64,000 bases of DNA from the NCBI RefSeq assembly GCF_003119115.1, contig NZ_CP022364.1, positions 706,501-770,500 on the forward strand. Reading direction: 5' to 3'. Positions 8,501-15,930 of this stretch are shown here, piece by piece (position 1 is the stretch's first letter; each line of letters begins with the position of its first letter). A program made the position numbers and the translations under genes. Source of the stretch: Azospirillum sp. TSH58. GTDB taxonomy: Bacteria > Pseudomonadota > Alphaproteobacteria > Azospirillales > Azospirillaceae. Under the pieces are notes generated by a model that was not told the origin of the DNA, did no database searches, and saw nothing but the letters and a program-made list of their open reading frames with translations.

Positions 8501-9026
8501 GGTCGATCACCTCGGACTGACCGGTGCGGGCGTCGCGGTACTGGATGGTGCCGTTCTGCACCGTCACCTGATCGAAGCTGACCGCCGAGGCCAACCCGTC
8601 GCCGGACGGAGGCCGCCCGCCGCCGGCCGCCCGCCCGGCGCCGGACAAATCCCAGTTGAAGCGGCCGTCGGGCAGCGTTTCGAAGAGGAAGGTCGGGTCG
8701 ATCAGCTTGATGCTCTGCACCTGGATGTGGCCGCTGAGCAGCGGGCCGAGCGCCACGCGGACGTCCAGCTCCTTCAGGCGGGCCATGTCCTGCTCCGACC
8801 CGCCGGGCGCGTTGGCCAGACGCGCGTCGCGCACCGTCAGCGCCGGGGCCGGCAGCAGCGACAGGCCGATGTCGCCCCTCAACTCCACCTCGCGCCCCGT
8901 CGCGGCGGAGACCCGCTCCGCGATCTGGGCCTTGTAGGCGTTCCAATCGACGACGCTGGGCACGATCAGCACCGCGGCCACCAGCAGACCGAGGAGTATC
9001 AGAGCAGCGATCAGGAATCTCTTCAC
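5514..9026 (-). CDS. AsmA family protein
   Basis: A 1170-residue AsmA-family protein: one N-terminal membrane anchor (FLIAALILLGLLVAAVLIV, about 4-22) and a long periplasmic beta-rich body, ending in the conserved AsmA C-terminal region (NLPAQTIDMRVRLTVQSD and MTGALDKPTRSFEM). The family is linked to outer-membrane assembly and, in larger members, lipid transport between membranes. Start: GTG 9026, giving the usual Val/Met-Lys-Arg-hydrophobic opening with a GGAAGG 11 nt upstream; ATG 9080 adds 18 residues with no ribosome site. Proline/alanine-rich linkers carry four separate 12- or 15-nt tandem repeat arrays. Apparently monocistronic. Confidence 0.85.
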   Translation of the reverse strand: MKRFLIAALILLGLLVAAVLIVPSVVDWNAYKAQIAERVSAATGREVELRGDIGLSLLPAPALTVRDARLANAPGGSEQDMARLKELDVRVALGPLLSGHIQVQSIKLIDPTFLFETLPDGRFNWDLSGAGRAAGGGRPPSGDGLASAVSFDQVTVQNGTIQYRDARTGQSEVIDQIDARIVAGSFTGPFQGQGSFRARGVPLRGEMFVSRLIDGAAVQVRATLSMADTDATLRFAGIVTNPPGSGGSRAQGDLRAEGSDLSRALALVRNGAAAGEDRKANALLAQSFGIRTAVEASPTGASFTNLEAQLGDTRATGTATLRSGAPARAELTLALNRLDLDAWLDRAGSGGVSPTGQPAARNGNGGKSAPSNAPSTGAPSGGAPSGGTGQPGGFALPEALDAKLDLAVDGITYNGGVIRQGRVEASLAGGTLNIDRVSALLPGGSDIVAAGELAAANGQPNINLRMEANADNLRALLEWLRVDVRAVPADRLRRASVAAQVQGKPGRLDVSGLDLRVDASRLTGAVAYVDRGRPAFGARLDLDRLNLDAYLPPPGGGAAQAAPTANGTAANGTAAPAPTRNGSSPGSSSAGSSAGSSMTPARLLAGVDANLELSVGQLTVRKTPVQGLRLDATAAGGALSIKEATVQDAAGVKLRLDGQVAGLEPLRGAHLTLNAEAPSLEGVARVVAWPEGAPAPERLGAVKAQARLSGDAERLAVELGVDAAEGSLEAGGTLSNVEKDPIADLKLRAKHPEIARLASLFADTPSAGGAVSGSYGAMDLYTELAGTRKAFTLGNIQGVLAGVTLKGKASADLNGSKPRVEAELQTGDLELDRLAALPAAASRPTGAAAPAAEASPGAPTAADTGANTGANTGANTGDFSGLRRFDGRFVLTSSALVKGGTRIEKPALRATVTNGVLTVERFDGTLMGGQLGATGRLAAPGNQTPTAEATITLSKAKLAEAVGGGLGGGALEIAGGVLDAEANLTTSGAGGDAMLRALAGQGRISARDGLLRGFDLGALRDRLTRLERPQELLGAVMGGLQGGETRFARLDGSFAIDKGVARTEDTRLTSDLGEAVAAGQVNLPAQTIDMRVRLTVQSDQSLPPLTVRMTGALDKPTRSFEMQEVQEYFARRAAEGLLNKVVPKDLPVPGGGNAPKPDALLKGLIDGLRR
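6397..6444. repeat. 12-nt tandem repeat, 4 copies, within AsmA gene
   Basis: Unit CCCGTGTTGGCC occurs three times exactly (6397-6432), followed by a diverged fourth copy. On the coding strand this gives a Gly-Ala-Asn-Thr repeat in a linker. Confidence 0.9.
7237..7332. repeat. Two adjacent tandem arrays (12 nt x4 and 15 nt x2) within AsmA gene
   Basis: Positions 7237-7284 hold four 12-nt units related to GACGAACCCGCG. Positions 7303-7332 hold two exact copies of GCGGCCGTTCCGTTG. Both keep the reading frame and encode Ser/Gly- and Ala/Thr/Asn-rich linker. Confidence 0.9.
7866..7910. repeat. 15-nt tandem repeat, 3 copies, within AsmA gene
   Basis: GCCACCGGATGGAGC occurs exactly at 7866-7880 and 7881-7895, with a diverged copy at 7896-7910. 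It encodes a Gly-Ala-Pro-Ser linker repeat. Confidence 0.9.
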
Positions 9027-9231
9027 CGGTTGACCCGCCTTCCCCACCGTTCGGCTGTTGAGTCGCCGTGTTTCCGCCACAAGCCGCGAGAACCGCCGGC
9101 GCCCGCTCCGGTCTTCCGGGTGGCGCGGGGTTCCGCTAAACTATCGCCCCGAAAGAAAACAAGCAATTTGGGCATTCCAACGGCCGAGTTGTCCAAAAGA
9201 CGATATGCCCCGCCCGCAGGAGACGCGCCTC

Positions 9232-9453
9232 ATGGCCGATGTCGTGAACCTGAACCGCTTCCGAAAGATGCGCCAGAAGGAAGAGCGCGAAAAGACCGCC
9301 GAGGAGAACCGCATCCGCTTCGGGCGCACCAAGGCCGAAAAGCTGCGCGACCGTCAGGACGCCGAACGCCGCGAGGCGGATCTCGACGGGAAAAGGGTCG
9401 AAGGAAAGGCGGCCGAAGGTATGGCTGGCGACGGCGAGGCGCCCGGAGGGTGA
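9232..9453 (+). CDS. DUF4169 family protein
   Basis: A 73-residue, highly charged protein matching DUF4169, a short family of alphaproteobacteria: MADVVNLNRFRK at the N-terminus, then an alpha-helical Lys/Glu/Arg stretch with FGRTKAEKLRDRQDAERR. Start ATG 9232 is preceded by CAGGAG at good spacing; the longer frame upstream has no family similarity. No function is known. It is transcribed away from the AsmA gene and followed by the DUF2189 gene 144 nt downstream. Confidence 0.85.
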   Translation: MADVVNLNRFRKMRQKEEREKTAEENRIRFGRTKAEKLRDRQDAERREADLDGKRVEGKAAEGMAGDGEAPGG

Positions 9454-9597
9454 CGGCCAAGGCCGTGCTTTGGTATCGCTTTTGTGACAATTTGGTATTC
9501 GAACAATTCGTCCATAAGACAATCTGGTACACCGCGGACCGCTTTGCTACAGTTGCCCTGACGAGAGGCGCAATGGACAAAGGGGAGGACCATCATC

Positions 9598-10437
9598 ATG
9601 GTCGACATGTCGTCTCACCGCGGTGCGTCCCAGCTTCATCGACCGGTCCGGCGCAAGGAACCCTCCGAATTCCACAAGCCGGCGCCCTATCTTCCGCGAA
9701 TCCGCAGCGTCGACGTCGACCGCCCCTGGGTGTGGCTGAGCGCCGGCTGGCGCGACATGTGCGCCAGCCCCATGATCAGCGCCGCCTACGGCCTGCTGGC
9801 GGTCCTGTCCAGTTTCGCGCTGGTGGCGGTCCTGTCGATGCAGGACATGCAGTATCTGGTCCTGCCGATGGCGGCCGGCTTCATGCTGCTGGGGCCGGTG
9901 TTCGCCGTCGGTCTCTACGAGACCAGCCGCCTGCTGGAGCGGGGCGAGACTCCGACCCTGCTGAAGGTCGCCGGGGCCTACCGCCGCAACGGCGTGCAGA
10001 TCGCCGGGATCGGGCTGGCGCTGACGCTCGCCATGCTGGCCTGGATCCGCATCGCCTTCCTGCTGTTCGCGCTGTTCTTCGCGACGGAGCCGCCGGCCTT
10101 CGACCAGCTCGTCGACCGCATCTTCTTCTCGTCCCAGACGATCCCGTTCCTGCTGACCGGCACCATCGTCGGCGGCGTCATCGCCACGGCGGTCTTCGCC
10201 ATCAGCGTGGTGTCGATCCCGATGCTGCTGGACCGCGAGACCGACAGCTTCACCGCCATGGCGACCAGCGTCGCGGTGCTGCGCGAAAATCTGCGGACCA
10301 TGGCCGGCTGGGCCTTCCTGATCGTGCTGTTCACCGCGGCCGGAATGGTCACCGGCTTCCTGGGTCTGGCTCTGGCCCTGCCGCTGATCGGCCACGCCTC
10401 CTGGCACTGCTACCGCGATCTGGTCGGCGCGGACTGA
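9598..10437 (+). CDS. DUF2189 integral membrane protein
   Basis: A 279-residue inner-membrane protein of the DUF2189 family. After a ~45-residue basic N-terminal tail with the conserved IRSVDVDRPWVWLSAGWRDM stretch come about six hydrophobic segments (roughly 60-80, 85-105, 135-160, 180-205, 235-255, 255-272). Start ATG 9598 has GGGGAGG upstream; a second ATG three codons later is possible. The family often occurs near cytochrome oxidase genes, but none is present here, so no function is proposed. A strong hairpin follows the gene. Confidence 0.85.
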   Translation: MVDMSSHRGASQLHRPVRRKEPSEFHKPAPYLPRIRSVDVDRPWVWLSAGWRDMCASPMISAAYGLLAVLSSFALVAVLSMQDMQYLVLPMAAGFMLLGPVFAVGLYETSRLLERGETPTLLKVAGAYRRNGVQIAGIGLALTLAMLAWIRIAFLLFALFFATEPPAFDQLVDRIFFSSQTIPFLLTGTIVGGVIATAVFAISVVSIPMLLDRETDSFTAMATSVAVLRENLRTMAGWAFLIVLFTAAGMVTGFLGLALALPLIGHASWHCYRDLVGAD

Positions 10438-10453
10438 GGTTTTGCAGCCTGCG

Positions 10454-10486
10454 GCCCCTCTCCCGTCGCAAGGGAGAGGGGCTTTC
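10454..10486. terminator. Perfect 11-bp hairpin between convergent genes
   Basis: GCCCCTCTCCC (10454-10464) pairs perfectly with GGGAGAGGGGC (10472-10482), loop of 7, followed by TTTCCC. It sits between the convergent DUF2189 and DUF1192 genes and could end both transcripts. The same core sequence recurs at 12854 and 14439. Confidence 0.75.
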
Positions 10487-10492
10487 CCATTC

Positions 10493-10681
10493 TCAGGACG
10501 GCTTCCGGAAGAAGGCCTCCGCGGCGTTCTTCTGCGCCTCCTTGGCGGCGATGGCGGCGCGGGCGCGGGCGATCTCGGCCTCCAGCCCGGCGATGTAGTC
10601 CCTCAGCTCCGCCACGCCCAGCGCGGTCAGGTCCTTCAGCGCCGGCTTGGCCTTGCGCGGCTCCAGATCGTCGATGTCCAT
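10493..10681 (-). CDS. DUF1192 small protein
   Basis: A 62-residue protein matching DUF1192: MDIDDLEPRK at the start, then LGVAELRDYIAGLEAEIARA forming a short coiled coil, and the terminal AAEAFFRKPS. Start ATG 10681 has a very strong GGGAGGAGGAG upstream; the 9-residue longer frame is not supported. The family is small, cytosolic and of unknown function, found across alphaproteobacteria. It is divergent from the quinone oxidoreductase gene. Confidence 0.88.
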   Translation of the reverse strand: MDIDDLEPRKAKPALKDLTALGVAELRDYIAGLEAEIARARAAIAAKEAQKNAAEAFFRKPS

Positions 10682-10892
10682 AGGGCTCCTCCTCCCGCAT
10701 CCGCGCATCCCTGCCCCGCGCCGTCCGCTTCCCGCCCGTCGGAAAGGCCGGCGGGGCGTGCTTGTCAGCGCCGGTGCGGAATTCTAACTTTGGACGCCTG
10801 CGGACACAAACGGCCCGGCCGCCCGGATCGGGGACGACCGGACCGGCGCCGGACCGGTGGACGCCGCGTCAACGAGGAATGGGGAAGACACC

Positions 10893-11900
10893 ATGGGCAT
10901 CGCCCTGCCGGACAGCATGACCTGCGTGGAGATTTCGCAACCCGGCGGCCCGGAGGTCCTGCGCACCGTGCAGCGCCCCGCCCCGGTGCCCGGCCCCGGC
11001 GAGGTGCTGGTGGCGGTGGAGGCCGCGGGCGTCAACCGTCCGGACATGCTGCAGCGCCAGGGCCGCTACGACCCGCCGCCGGGCGCCTCCGACCTGCCCG
11101 GCCTGGAGATCGCCGGGCGCGTCGTCGCCCTGGGCGAGGGCGTGACGGAGTGGGCCGCCGACGACGCGGTCTGCGCCCTGATCGCCGGCGGCGGCTATGC
11201 CCAGTATTGCGTGGTTCCGGCGCCGCAGCTCCTGCCCGTGCCCAAGGGCTACGGCATGGTCGAGGCCGCCGCCGTTCCGGAGACCTTCTTCACCGTCTGG
11301 ACCAACGTGTTCGAGCGCGGCGCGCTGAAGCCCGGCGAGACGCTGCTGGTCCATGGCGGCTCCAGCGGCATCGGCACCACGGCCATCCAGCTCGCCAAGG
11401 CCTTTGGCGCCGAGGTGTTCACCACCGCCGGCAGCGCCGAGAAGTGCCGCGCCTGCGAGGAGCTGGGCGCCGACCGCGCCATCGACTACAAGACCGAGGA
11501 CTTCGCCGCCGTCATCCAGAAGGAGACGGGCGGGCGCGGCGTCGACGTGGTGCTGGACATGGTCGGCGGCGACTACATCGCCCGCGACATCGGCATCATG
11601 GCCCCGGACGGGCGGCACGTCTCCATCGCCTTCCTGCAGGGGCCGAAGGTCTCCATCAACATGTTCCCGGTGATGACCAAGCGCCTGACCCTCACCGGCT
11701 CCACCCTGCGCGCGCGCTCGGTCGAGGAGAAGGGCCGCATCGCCGCCGCGCTGCGCGAGAAGGTGTGGCCGCTGCTGGAAGGCGGCACGGTCAAGCCGGT
11801 GATCCACAAGGTGTTCACGCTGGAGCAGGCGACCGAGGCGCACGCCCTGATGGAATCCAGCGCGCACATCGGCAAGATCGTCATGACGGTTGGCGGCTGA
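10893..11900 (+). CDS. PIG3-type NAD(P)H quinone oxidoreductase
   Basis: A 335-residue zinc-independent medium-chain dehydrogenase/reductase of the TP53I3/PIG3 quinone oxidoreductase group. GroES-like half: PGPGEVLVAVEAAGVNRPDM and RQGRYDPPPGASD. Rossmann half: LLVHGGSSGIGTTAIQLAK and AEVFTTAGSAEKC. Catalyses one-electron or hydride reduction of quinones with NADPH in the cytosol; the substrate is not known here. Start: ATG 10893 with GGGGAAG upstream. Appears to be a single-gene unit. Confidence 0.9.
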   Translation: MGIALPDSMTCVEISQPGGPEVLRTVQRPAPVPGPGEVLVAVEAAGVNRPDMLQRQGRYDPPPGASDLPGLEIAGRVVALGEGVTEWAADDAVCALIAGGGYAQYCVVPAPQLLPVPKGYGMVEAAAVPETFFTVWTNVFERGALKPGETLLVHGGSSGIGTTAIQLAKAFGAEVFTTAGSAEKCRACEELGADRAIDYKTEDFAAVIQKETGGRGVDVVLDMVGGDYIARDIGIMAPDGRHVSIAFLQGPKVSINMFPVMTKRLTLTGSTLRARSVEEKGRIAAALREKVWPLLEGGTVKPVIHKVFTLEQATEAHALMESSAHIGKIVMTVGG

Positions 11901-12222
11901 CCGCCGCCGCGACGGTCACCGCCACCGCGAACCGTTGGATTGCGAAGGGAATTCCGCGGCTTTACAGCTGGGAATTCCCCTTTCAAGCATTTTTTTCGCT
12001 TCATTCTTGTTTGCGAACCGCGGGGTGGGCTTGCTAAAGCGCGCCAAGACGGTTAGCAGAAGGGTCGGTGTCCGGGTTTTCCCGGCCGCCTGCCCGAGCA
12101 CGCTTACATCGACCGGTTCCGGCCCTATATGGAGGGCGAAGCTCGGGATCATCCGGTATAGTTATGGCCGATCGCGCCACCCGCCAGCGGGTGCGGTCGG
12201 GTTGGAGTTGTCAGGAGGGACG
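11901..12222. other. Intergenic region upstream of TrcR
   Basis: A 322-nt stretch without a credible gene. It contains an inverted repeat GGGAATTCC (11947-11955) and GGAATTCCC (11971-11979), followed by T-rich sequence (11980-12000). This may end the quinone oxidoreductase transcript. The rest presumably carries the promoter of the TrcR gene; no confident -35/-10 pair was found. Confidence 0.5.
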
Positions 12223-12840
12223 ATGGCACTGCCCTTGATGCCGAAAGCGACGGCCGTCTGGCTGGTCGAGAACACATCCTTGACCTTCGAGCAGATCGCC
12301 GCCTTCTGCGGCCTGCATTCCCTGGAGGTCCAGGCCATCGCCGATGGCGAGGTGGCGGTCGGCATGGTCGGGCTGGACCCGGTGGCCAACGGTCAGTTGA
12401 CCAAGGGCGAGATCGAACGCTGCGAGCGCAACCAGGACCTGCGCTTGAAGCTGCTGGTCCCCGACCTGCCGCTGCCGGCCGCCCGGTCCAAGGGGCCGCG
12501 CTACACCCCGATCACCAAGCGCGGCGACAAGCCGGACGCCATCGCCTGGCTGCTGAAGCACCATCCGGAGCTGTCGGACGCCCAGCTCTGCCGCCTGATC
12601 GGCACGACCAAGCCGACCATCGCGGCGGTGCGCGACCGCACGCACTGGAACGCCCCGAACATCAAGCCGCGCAACCCCGTGCTGCTCGGCCTGTGCACCC
12701 AGCGTGAGCTGGAGGAGGCCCTGGCCCTGGCCGTCCGCCGCGGCGGCGTCCCGCTCTCGCAGGAGGAGCGCGAGGCCCAGGACGGCGAGGAAGGCTACGG
12801 CGACGAGTCGCCCTATTCGGAGCGGGAAGAGGCGCGCTGA
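12223..12840 (+). CDS. trcR: TrcR-type cell-cycle transcriptional regulator (DUF1013)
   Basis: A 205-residue DUF1013 protein, the family named TrcR in alphaproteobacteria and connected to cell-cycle transcription. Visible blocks: LPLMPKATAVWLVENTSLTF at the N-terminus, GLHSLEVQAIADGEV (first helix-turn-helix-like block), KPDAIAWLLKHHPELSDAQL and LIGTTKPTIAAVRDRTHWN (second block), and an acidic tail. Start ATG 12223 follows a perfect AGGAGGG. The product name is by family recognition; targets are not visible. A hairpin terminator follows directly. Confidence 0.88.
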   Translation: MALPLMPKATAVWLVENTSLTFEQIAAFCGLHSLEVQAIADGEVAVGMVGLDPVANGQLTKGEIERCERNQDLRLKLLVPDLPLPAARSKGPRYTPITKRGDKPDAIAWLLKHHPELSDAQLCRLIGTTKPTIAAVRDRTHWNAPNIKPRNPVLLGLCTQRELEEALALAVRRGGVPLSQEEREAQDGEEGYGDESPYSEREEAR

Positions 12841-12853
12841 CGCCGTTTCCCCG

Positions 12854-12885
12854 GCCCCTCTCCCCCGGCGGGAGGGGGGCTTTTT
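12854..12885 (+). terminator. Rho-independent terminator of trcR
   Basis: GCCCCTCTCCC (12854-12864) pairs with GGGAGGGGGGC (12870-12880) with one wobble, followed by five Ts. It has the same core as the hairpins at 10454 and 14439. A second GC-rich imperfect hairpin (CAGGCCC at 12891 with GGGCCTG at 12930) follows. Confidence 0.8.
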
Positions 12886-12997
12886 GCTTTCAGGCCCCGG
12901 GGGCGGCCCGTCCCTCCGCCCCCGGCGCCGGGCCTGTGAAGATATCCGTGAAGACCGCGCTCTGGACGGCGCCCGGCCCGCGCGCTACTTCTTCGGC

Positions 12998-13591
12998 ATG
13001 ACTGCACCCTCCCGTCTTGTCGTCGGAATCAGCGGAGCCTCGGGCGTGATCCTGGGCATCCGGCTGCTGTCCGTGCTGCGCCGGATCGGCGTCGAATCGC
13101 ACCTCGTCGTCAGCCGGTCGGCCGAGGTCACCCTGGCCCATGAGACCGACATGAAGGTGGCGGAGCTGCGGGCTCTGGCCGACGTGTCCTACGCCGCCGC
13201 CGACATCGGCGCGGCCATCGCCAGCGGCAGCTTCCGCGCCATGGGCATGATCGTCGCCCCCTGCTCCGTCCGCACGATGAGCGAGATCGCCACGGGCGTG
13301 ACCTCCACCCTGCTGACCCGCGCCGCCGACGTCACGTTGAAGGAACGGCGCCCGCTGGTGCTGATGGTGCGCGAGACGCCGCTGCATCTCGGGCACCTGC
13401 GCACGATGACCCAGCTGGCCGAGATGGGGGCGGTGATCGCCCCGCCGGTCCCCGCCTTCTACAGCCGCCCGCAGACCATCGACGATCTGGTGGACCACGC
13501 CGTGGGGCGGGCGCTCGACCTGTTCGGGCTGGACGCCGGCATCGTCCGCCGCTGGGGTGAACCGGCGCCTGCGGAGGTTCTGGAAACATGA
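12998..13591 (+). CDS. ubiX: UbiX-type flavin prenyltransferase
   Basis: A 197-residue flavoprotein of the UbiX/Pad1 family, which prenylates FMN to make the cofactor for UbiD-type decarboxylases. Motifs: VVGISGASGVILGIRLL at the N-terminus (flavin phosphate loop), MIVAPCSVRTMSEIATG, RRPLVLMVRETPLHLGHL and a C-terminal PAFYSRPQTIDDLVDH. No good ribosome site precedes ATG 12998, but the family begins at this point. No ubiD lies in the window. The carbonic anhydrase gene starts 57 nt downstream. Confidence 0.93.
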   Translation: MTAPSRLVVGISGASGVILGIRLLSVLRRIGVESHLVVSRSAEVTLAHETDMKVAELRALADVSYAAADIGAAIASGSFRAMGMIVAPCSVRTMSEIATGVTSTLLTRAADVTLKERRPLVLMVRETPLHLGHLRTMTQLAEMGAVIAPPVPAFYSRPQTIDDLVDHAVGRALDLFGLDAGIVRRWGEPAPAEVLET

Positions 13592-13648
13592 TCCGGCCTG
13601 GGCTATACCGCATCCGCTAAATCCCGACCGTAGAGGGGTATCAGAACG

Positions 13649-14341
13649 ATGCCACACACCCGCGACCAGGACGTTCCGATTCGTCAGCTTCTCGCCGGGA
13701 TGAAAGGCTTCCGAGCGCGCTACTACGAGCGCCGGCCCGACAGCATGCGCCAGCTCGTCGAGGAGGGGCAGAAGCCGAAGATCCTGATGATCGGCTGCTC
13801 CGACAGCCGCGTCGATCCGGCGCTGCTCACCCAGGCGGAGCCCGGCGAGATGTTCGTCGTCCGCAACGTCGCCAACCTCGTCCCGCCCTACCAGCCGGAC
13901 GGCAGCTACCACGGCACCTCGGCGGCCATCGAGTACGCGGTGCGGGTGCTTCAGGTCAGCCACGTCATCGTCCTGGGCCATGCCCTGTGCGGCGGCATCC
14001 AGGGGCTGATCCGCCTGCGCAAGGGGGAGCCGGACCAGAACGACTTCGTGTCGCCCTGGGTGTCCATCGCCAGCGCCGCGCTCGACCCCTACATCCCGCC
14101 CGCCCAGGGCGACACCGACGAGGAGCGGCGCAAGGCCGAGTTCGAGCGTCTCCAACAGAAGCCCGACGTGATCGAGCGCGCCGCCGTCCGCACCTCGGTC
14201 GACAACCTGATGACCTTCCCCTTCGTCCGCGAGCGGGTGGAGGCCGGGACGCTGGAGCTGCACGGCTGGTGGTTCGACCTGGACAGCGGCGACCTGTGGG
14301 CCATCAACTCCCAGACCAAGATGTTCGAGCCGGTCGATTGA
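13649..14341 (+). CDS. beta-carbonic anhydrase
   Basis: A 230-residue zinc enzyme interconverting CO2 and bicarbonate. Zinc and catalytic residues of the beta class are visible: Cys50, Asp52 and Arg54 in GCSDSR, and His111 and Cys114 in GHALCGG. Length is typical for bacterial beta enzymes. The start ATG 13649 follows AGAGGGG. A hairpin at 14439-14461 likely ends the transcript. Confidence 0.95.
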   Translation: MPHTRDQDVPIRQLLAGMKGFRARYYERRPDSMRQLVEEGQKPKILMIGCSDSRVDPALLTQAEPGEMFVVRNVANLVPPYQPDGSYHGTSAAIEYAVRVLQVSHVIVLGHALCGGIQGLIRLRKGEPDQNDFVSPWVSIASAALDPYIPPAQGDTDEERRKAEFERLQQKPDVIERAAVRTSVDNLMTFPFVRERVEAGTLELHGWWFDLDSGDLWAINSQTKMFEPVD

Positions 14342-14438
14342 GGATGCGGGGTGGGCGAAAGCTGCCCAGCGGAGGGTGAGGAGCCGCTTCCGCCGGGAAA
14401 TTTCTGCCCATCCCTGGTTTCCGGGGTCCGCGCAAAAT

Positions 14439-14466
14439 CCCTCCCCCGCCAAGGGAGAGGGTTGTT
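14439..14466 (+). terminator. Hairpin terminator after carbonic anhydrase
   Basis: CCCTC-CCC (14439-14446) can pair with GGG-A-GAGGG (14453-14461) with one bulge, followed by TTGTTT. It shares the CCCTC...GAGGG core with the hairpins at 10454 and 12854. Confidence 0.6.
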
Positions 14467-14485
14467 TCAGCGGCTCACCGCCTTC

Positions 14486-14501
14486 TGGCACGACGGTTGC
14501 A
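14486..14501 (+). promoter_or_regulatory. Sigma-54 (-24/-12) promoter of flgE
   Basis: TGGCACGACGGTTGCA is a full match to the RpoN consensus TGGCACG-N4-TTGCW and lies 58 nt upstream of the flgE start codon. RpoN control of hook genes is usual in flagellar hierarchies. Confidence 0.88.
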
Positions 14502-14559
14502 CTTTCCTTTTCGGCGCGTTCCGGCGGACGCGTGTCGACGGGAATGAGGCGGCCGGACC

Positions 14560-15930
14560 ATGGGCATCACCACGATCTTCAACAATGGCGTTCTCGGGCT
14601 GACGGCGCAGAACCGGGCCCTGGGCACCATTTCGAACAACATCGCGAACGCCTCCACGTCCGGCTTCAAGGCGTCGGAAACCCAGTTCTCCGACTTCGTG
14701 CTGAGCGACCGCACCGGCAACAAGGACCCCGGCAACGGTGTGCGCGCCTTCGAGCGGTTGGACCACAGCGGCGGCACCGTCACCCGGACCGACGTCACCA
14801 CGAACGCGGCCATCGTCGGCAACGGCTTCTTCCTCGTCCAGGACCTGGATGCCCAGACCGGCACGACCGCGACCACCGCCCGGACGAGCGACGATTCGGT
14901 TTTCCTGACGCGGTCGGGCGACTTCTCCCCCGACAAGGAAGGCCGTCTGGTGAACGGCGCCGGCAAGGCGCTGATGGGCTTCAAGCTCGACCCCGCCAAT
15001 GGCTCCGGCTCTTTCGGCAGCCTCAGCAGCATGACCCCGGTTTCGCTGAGCGGCTTGCAGGACTACCGCGAAGCCTCGACCCAGGCGTCGCTGAACCTCA
15101 ACCTGCCGTACGACCAGGCCCCGGTGACCGGCGAGATCACCACGGCGAACACGACCGGCGTCGTTCTGAACATGGTCGACAAGAACGGCGCCGATGGGGC
15201 GATGGCCCTGCGCTTCCTGAAGACCGGGCAGGCGGAGGACGGCACCTCGACGTGGCAGGTCTTCAACGCCGGGGTCGTCGGCGCGGACGGCAAGCCGGTG
15301 GGCAACGGCAACGTGAACGACCCCACCACCTGGCAACCGCTCGGCACGCTGAACTTCGCCCGCAACGGCACGCTGACCGGCGGCCCCACCGGCGCCCCGG
15401 TGACCCTGACCCTGAATCCCGGCGGCGACTTCGCCCAGACGACGCTGGATCTCGGGTCCTATGGGAAGATGACCAACTCCATCACCACCATCGCCGGCAT
15501 GGATCTGGGCATCGTCCAGGGCAACAACGGCATCCGCGCCGGCACCTACCAGGGGGCGGAACTGACCGCGGACGGCTTCGTCGCCGCGAACTTCCAGGGC
15601 GGGAAGCAGCGCTACATCTACCGCATCCCCGACGCGACGGTGATCAACCCGACCGACCTGGAGAGCGTGTCCGGCACCATGTTCCGGACCACCGCCAATT
15701 CCGGCGCCATCCGCCTGAACTCCTTCGGCAACCTGACCAACGAGACCGGCACCAACGCGCCGAAGACCGTCGGGGCGTCGCTGAACACGGCCAGCGTCGA
15801 GGGCTCCAACGTCAAGATCGAGGAGCAGTTCACCACGCTGATCCAGGCGCAGCGCACCTACTCCGCCGCCTCCAAGCTGGTGTCCACCGCCGACGAGATG
15901 ACCCAGACGACGATCACTCTCAAGTCGTAA
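14560..15930 (+). CDS. flgE: flagellar hook protein FlgE
   Basis: A 456-residue hook subunit. N-terminal rod-type motif: LTAQNRALGTISNNIANAST followed by GFKASETQFSDFV. Middle: a FlaE-like domain with variable repeats. C-terminal flagellar helix: VKIEEQFTTLIQAQRTYSAA and KLVSTADEMTQTTI. Secreted through the flagellar export apparatus, so it has no signal peptide. The gene stands alone, away from other flagellar genes in this window, behind a sigma-54 promoter. Its end overlaps the convergent TPR gene by 11 nt. FlgF/FlgG share the terminal motifs, but the length and central domain favour FlgE. Confidence 0.9.
   Translation: MGITTIFNNGVLGLTAQNRALGTISNNIANASTSGFKASETQFSDFVLSDRTGNKDPGNGVRAFERLDHSGGTVTRTDVTTNAAIVGNGFFLVQDLDAQTGTTATTARTSDDSVFLTRSGDFSPDKEGRLVNGAGKALMGFKLDPANGSGSFGSLSSMTPVSLSGLQDYREASTQASLNLNLPYDQAPVTGEITTANTTGVVLNMVDKNGADGAMALRFLKTGQAEDGTSTWQVFNAGVVGADGKPVGNGNVNDPTTWQPLGTLNFARNGTLTGGPTGAPVTLTLNPGGDFAQTTLDLGSYGKMTNSITTIAGMDLGIVQGNNGIRAGTYQGAELTADGFVAANFQGGKQRYIYRIPDATVINPTDLESVSGTMFRTTANSGAIRLNSFGNLTNETGTNAPKTVGASLNTASVEGSNVKIEEQFTTLIQAQRTYSAASKLVSTADEMTQTTITLKS

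Noticed and set aside
6774..10598. A 1274-codon plus-strand frame crossing AsmA, DUF4169 and DUF2189 genes
   Set aside because: It crosses three supported genes on both strands and changes character at each; a shadow frame.
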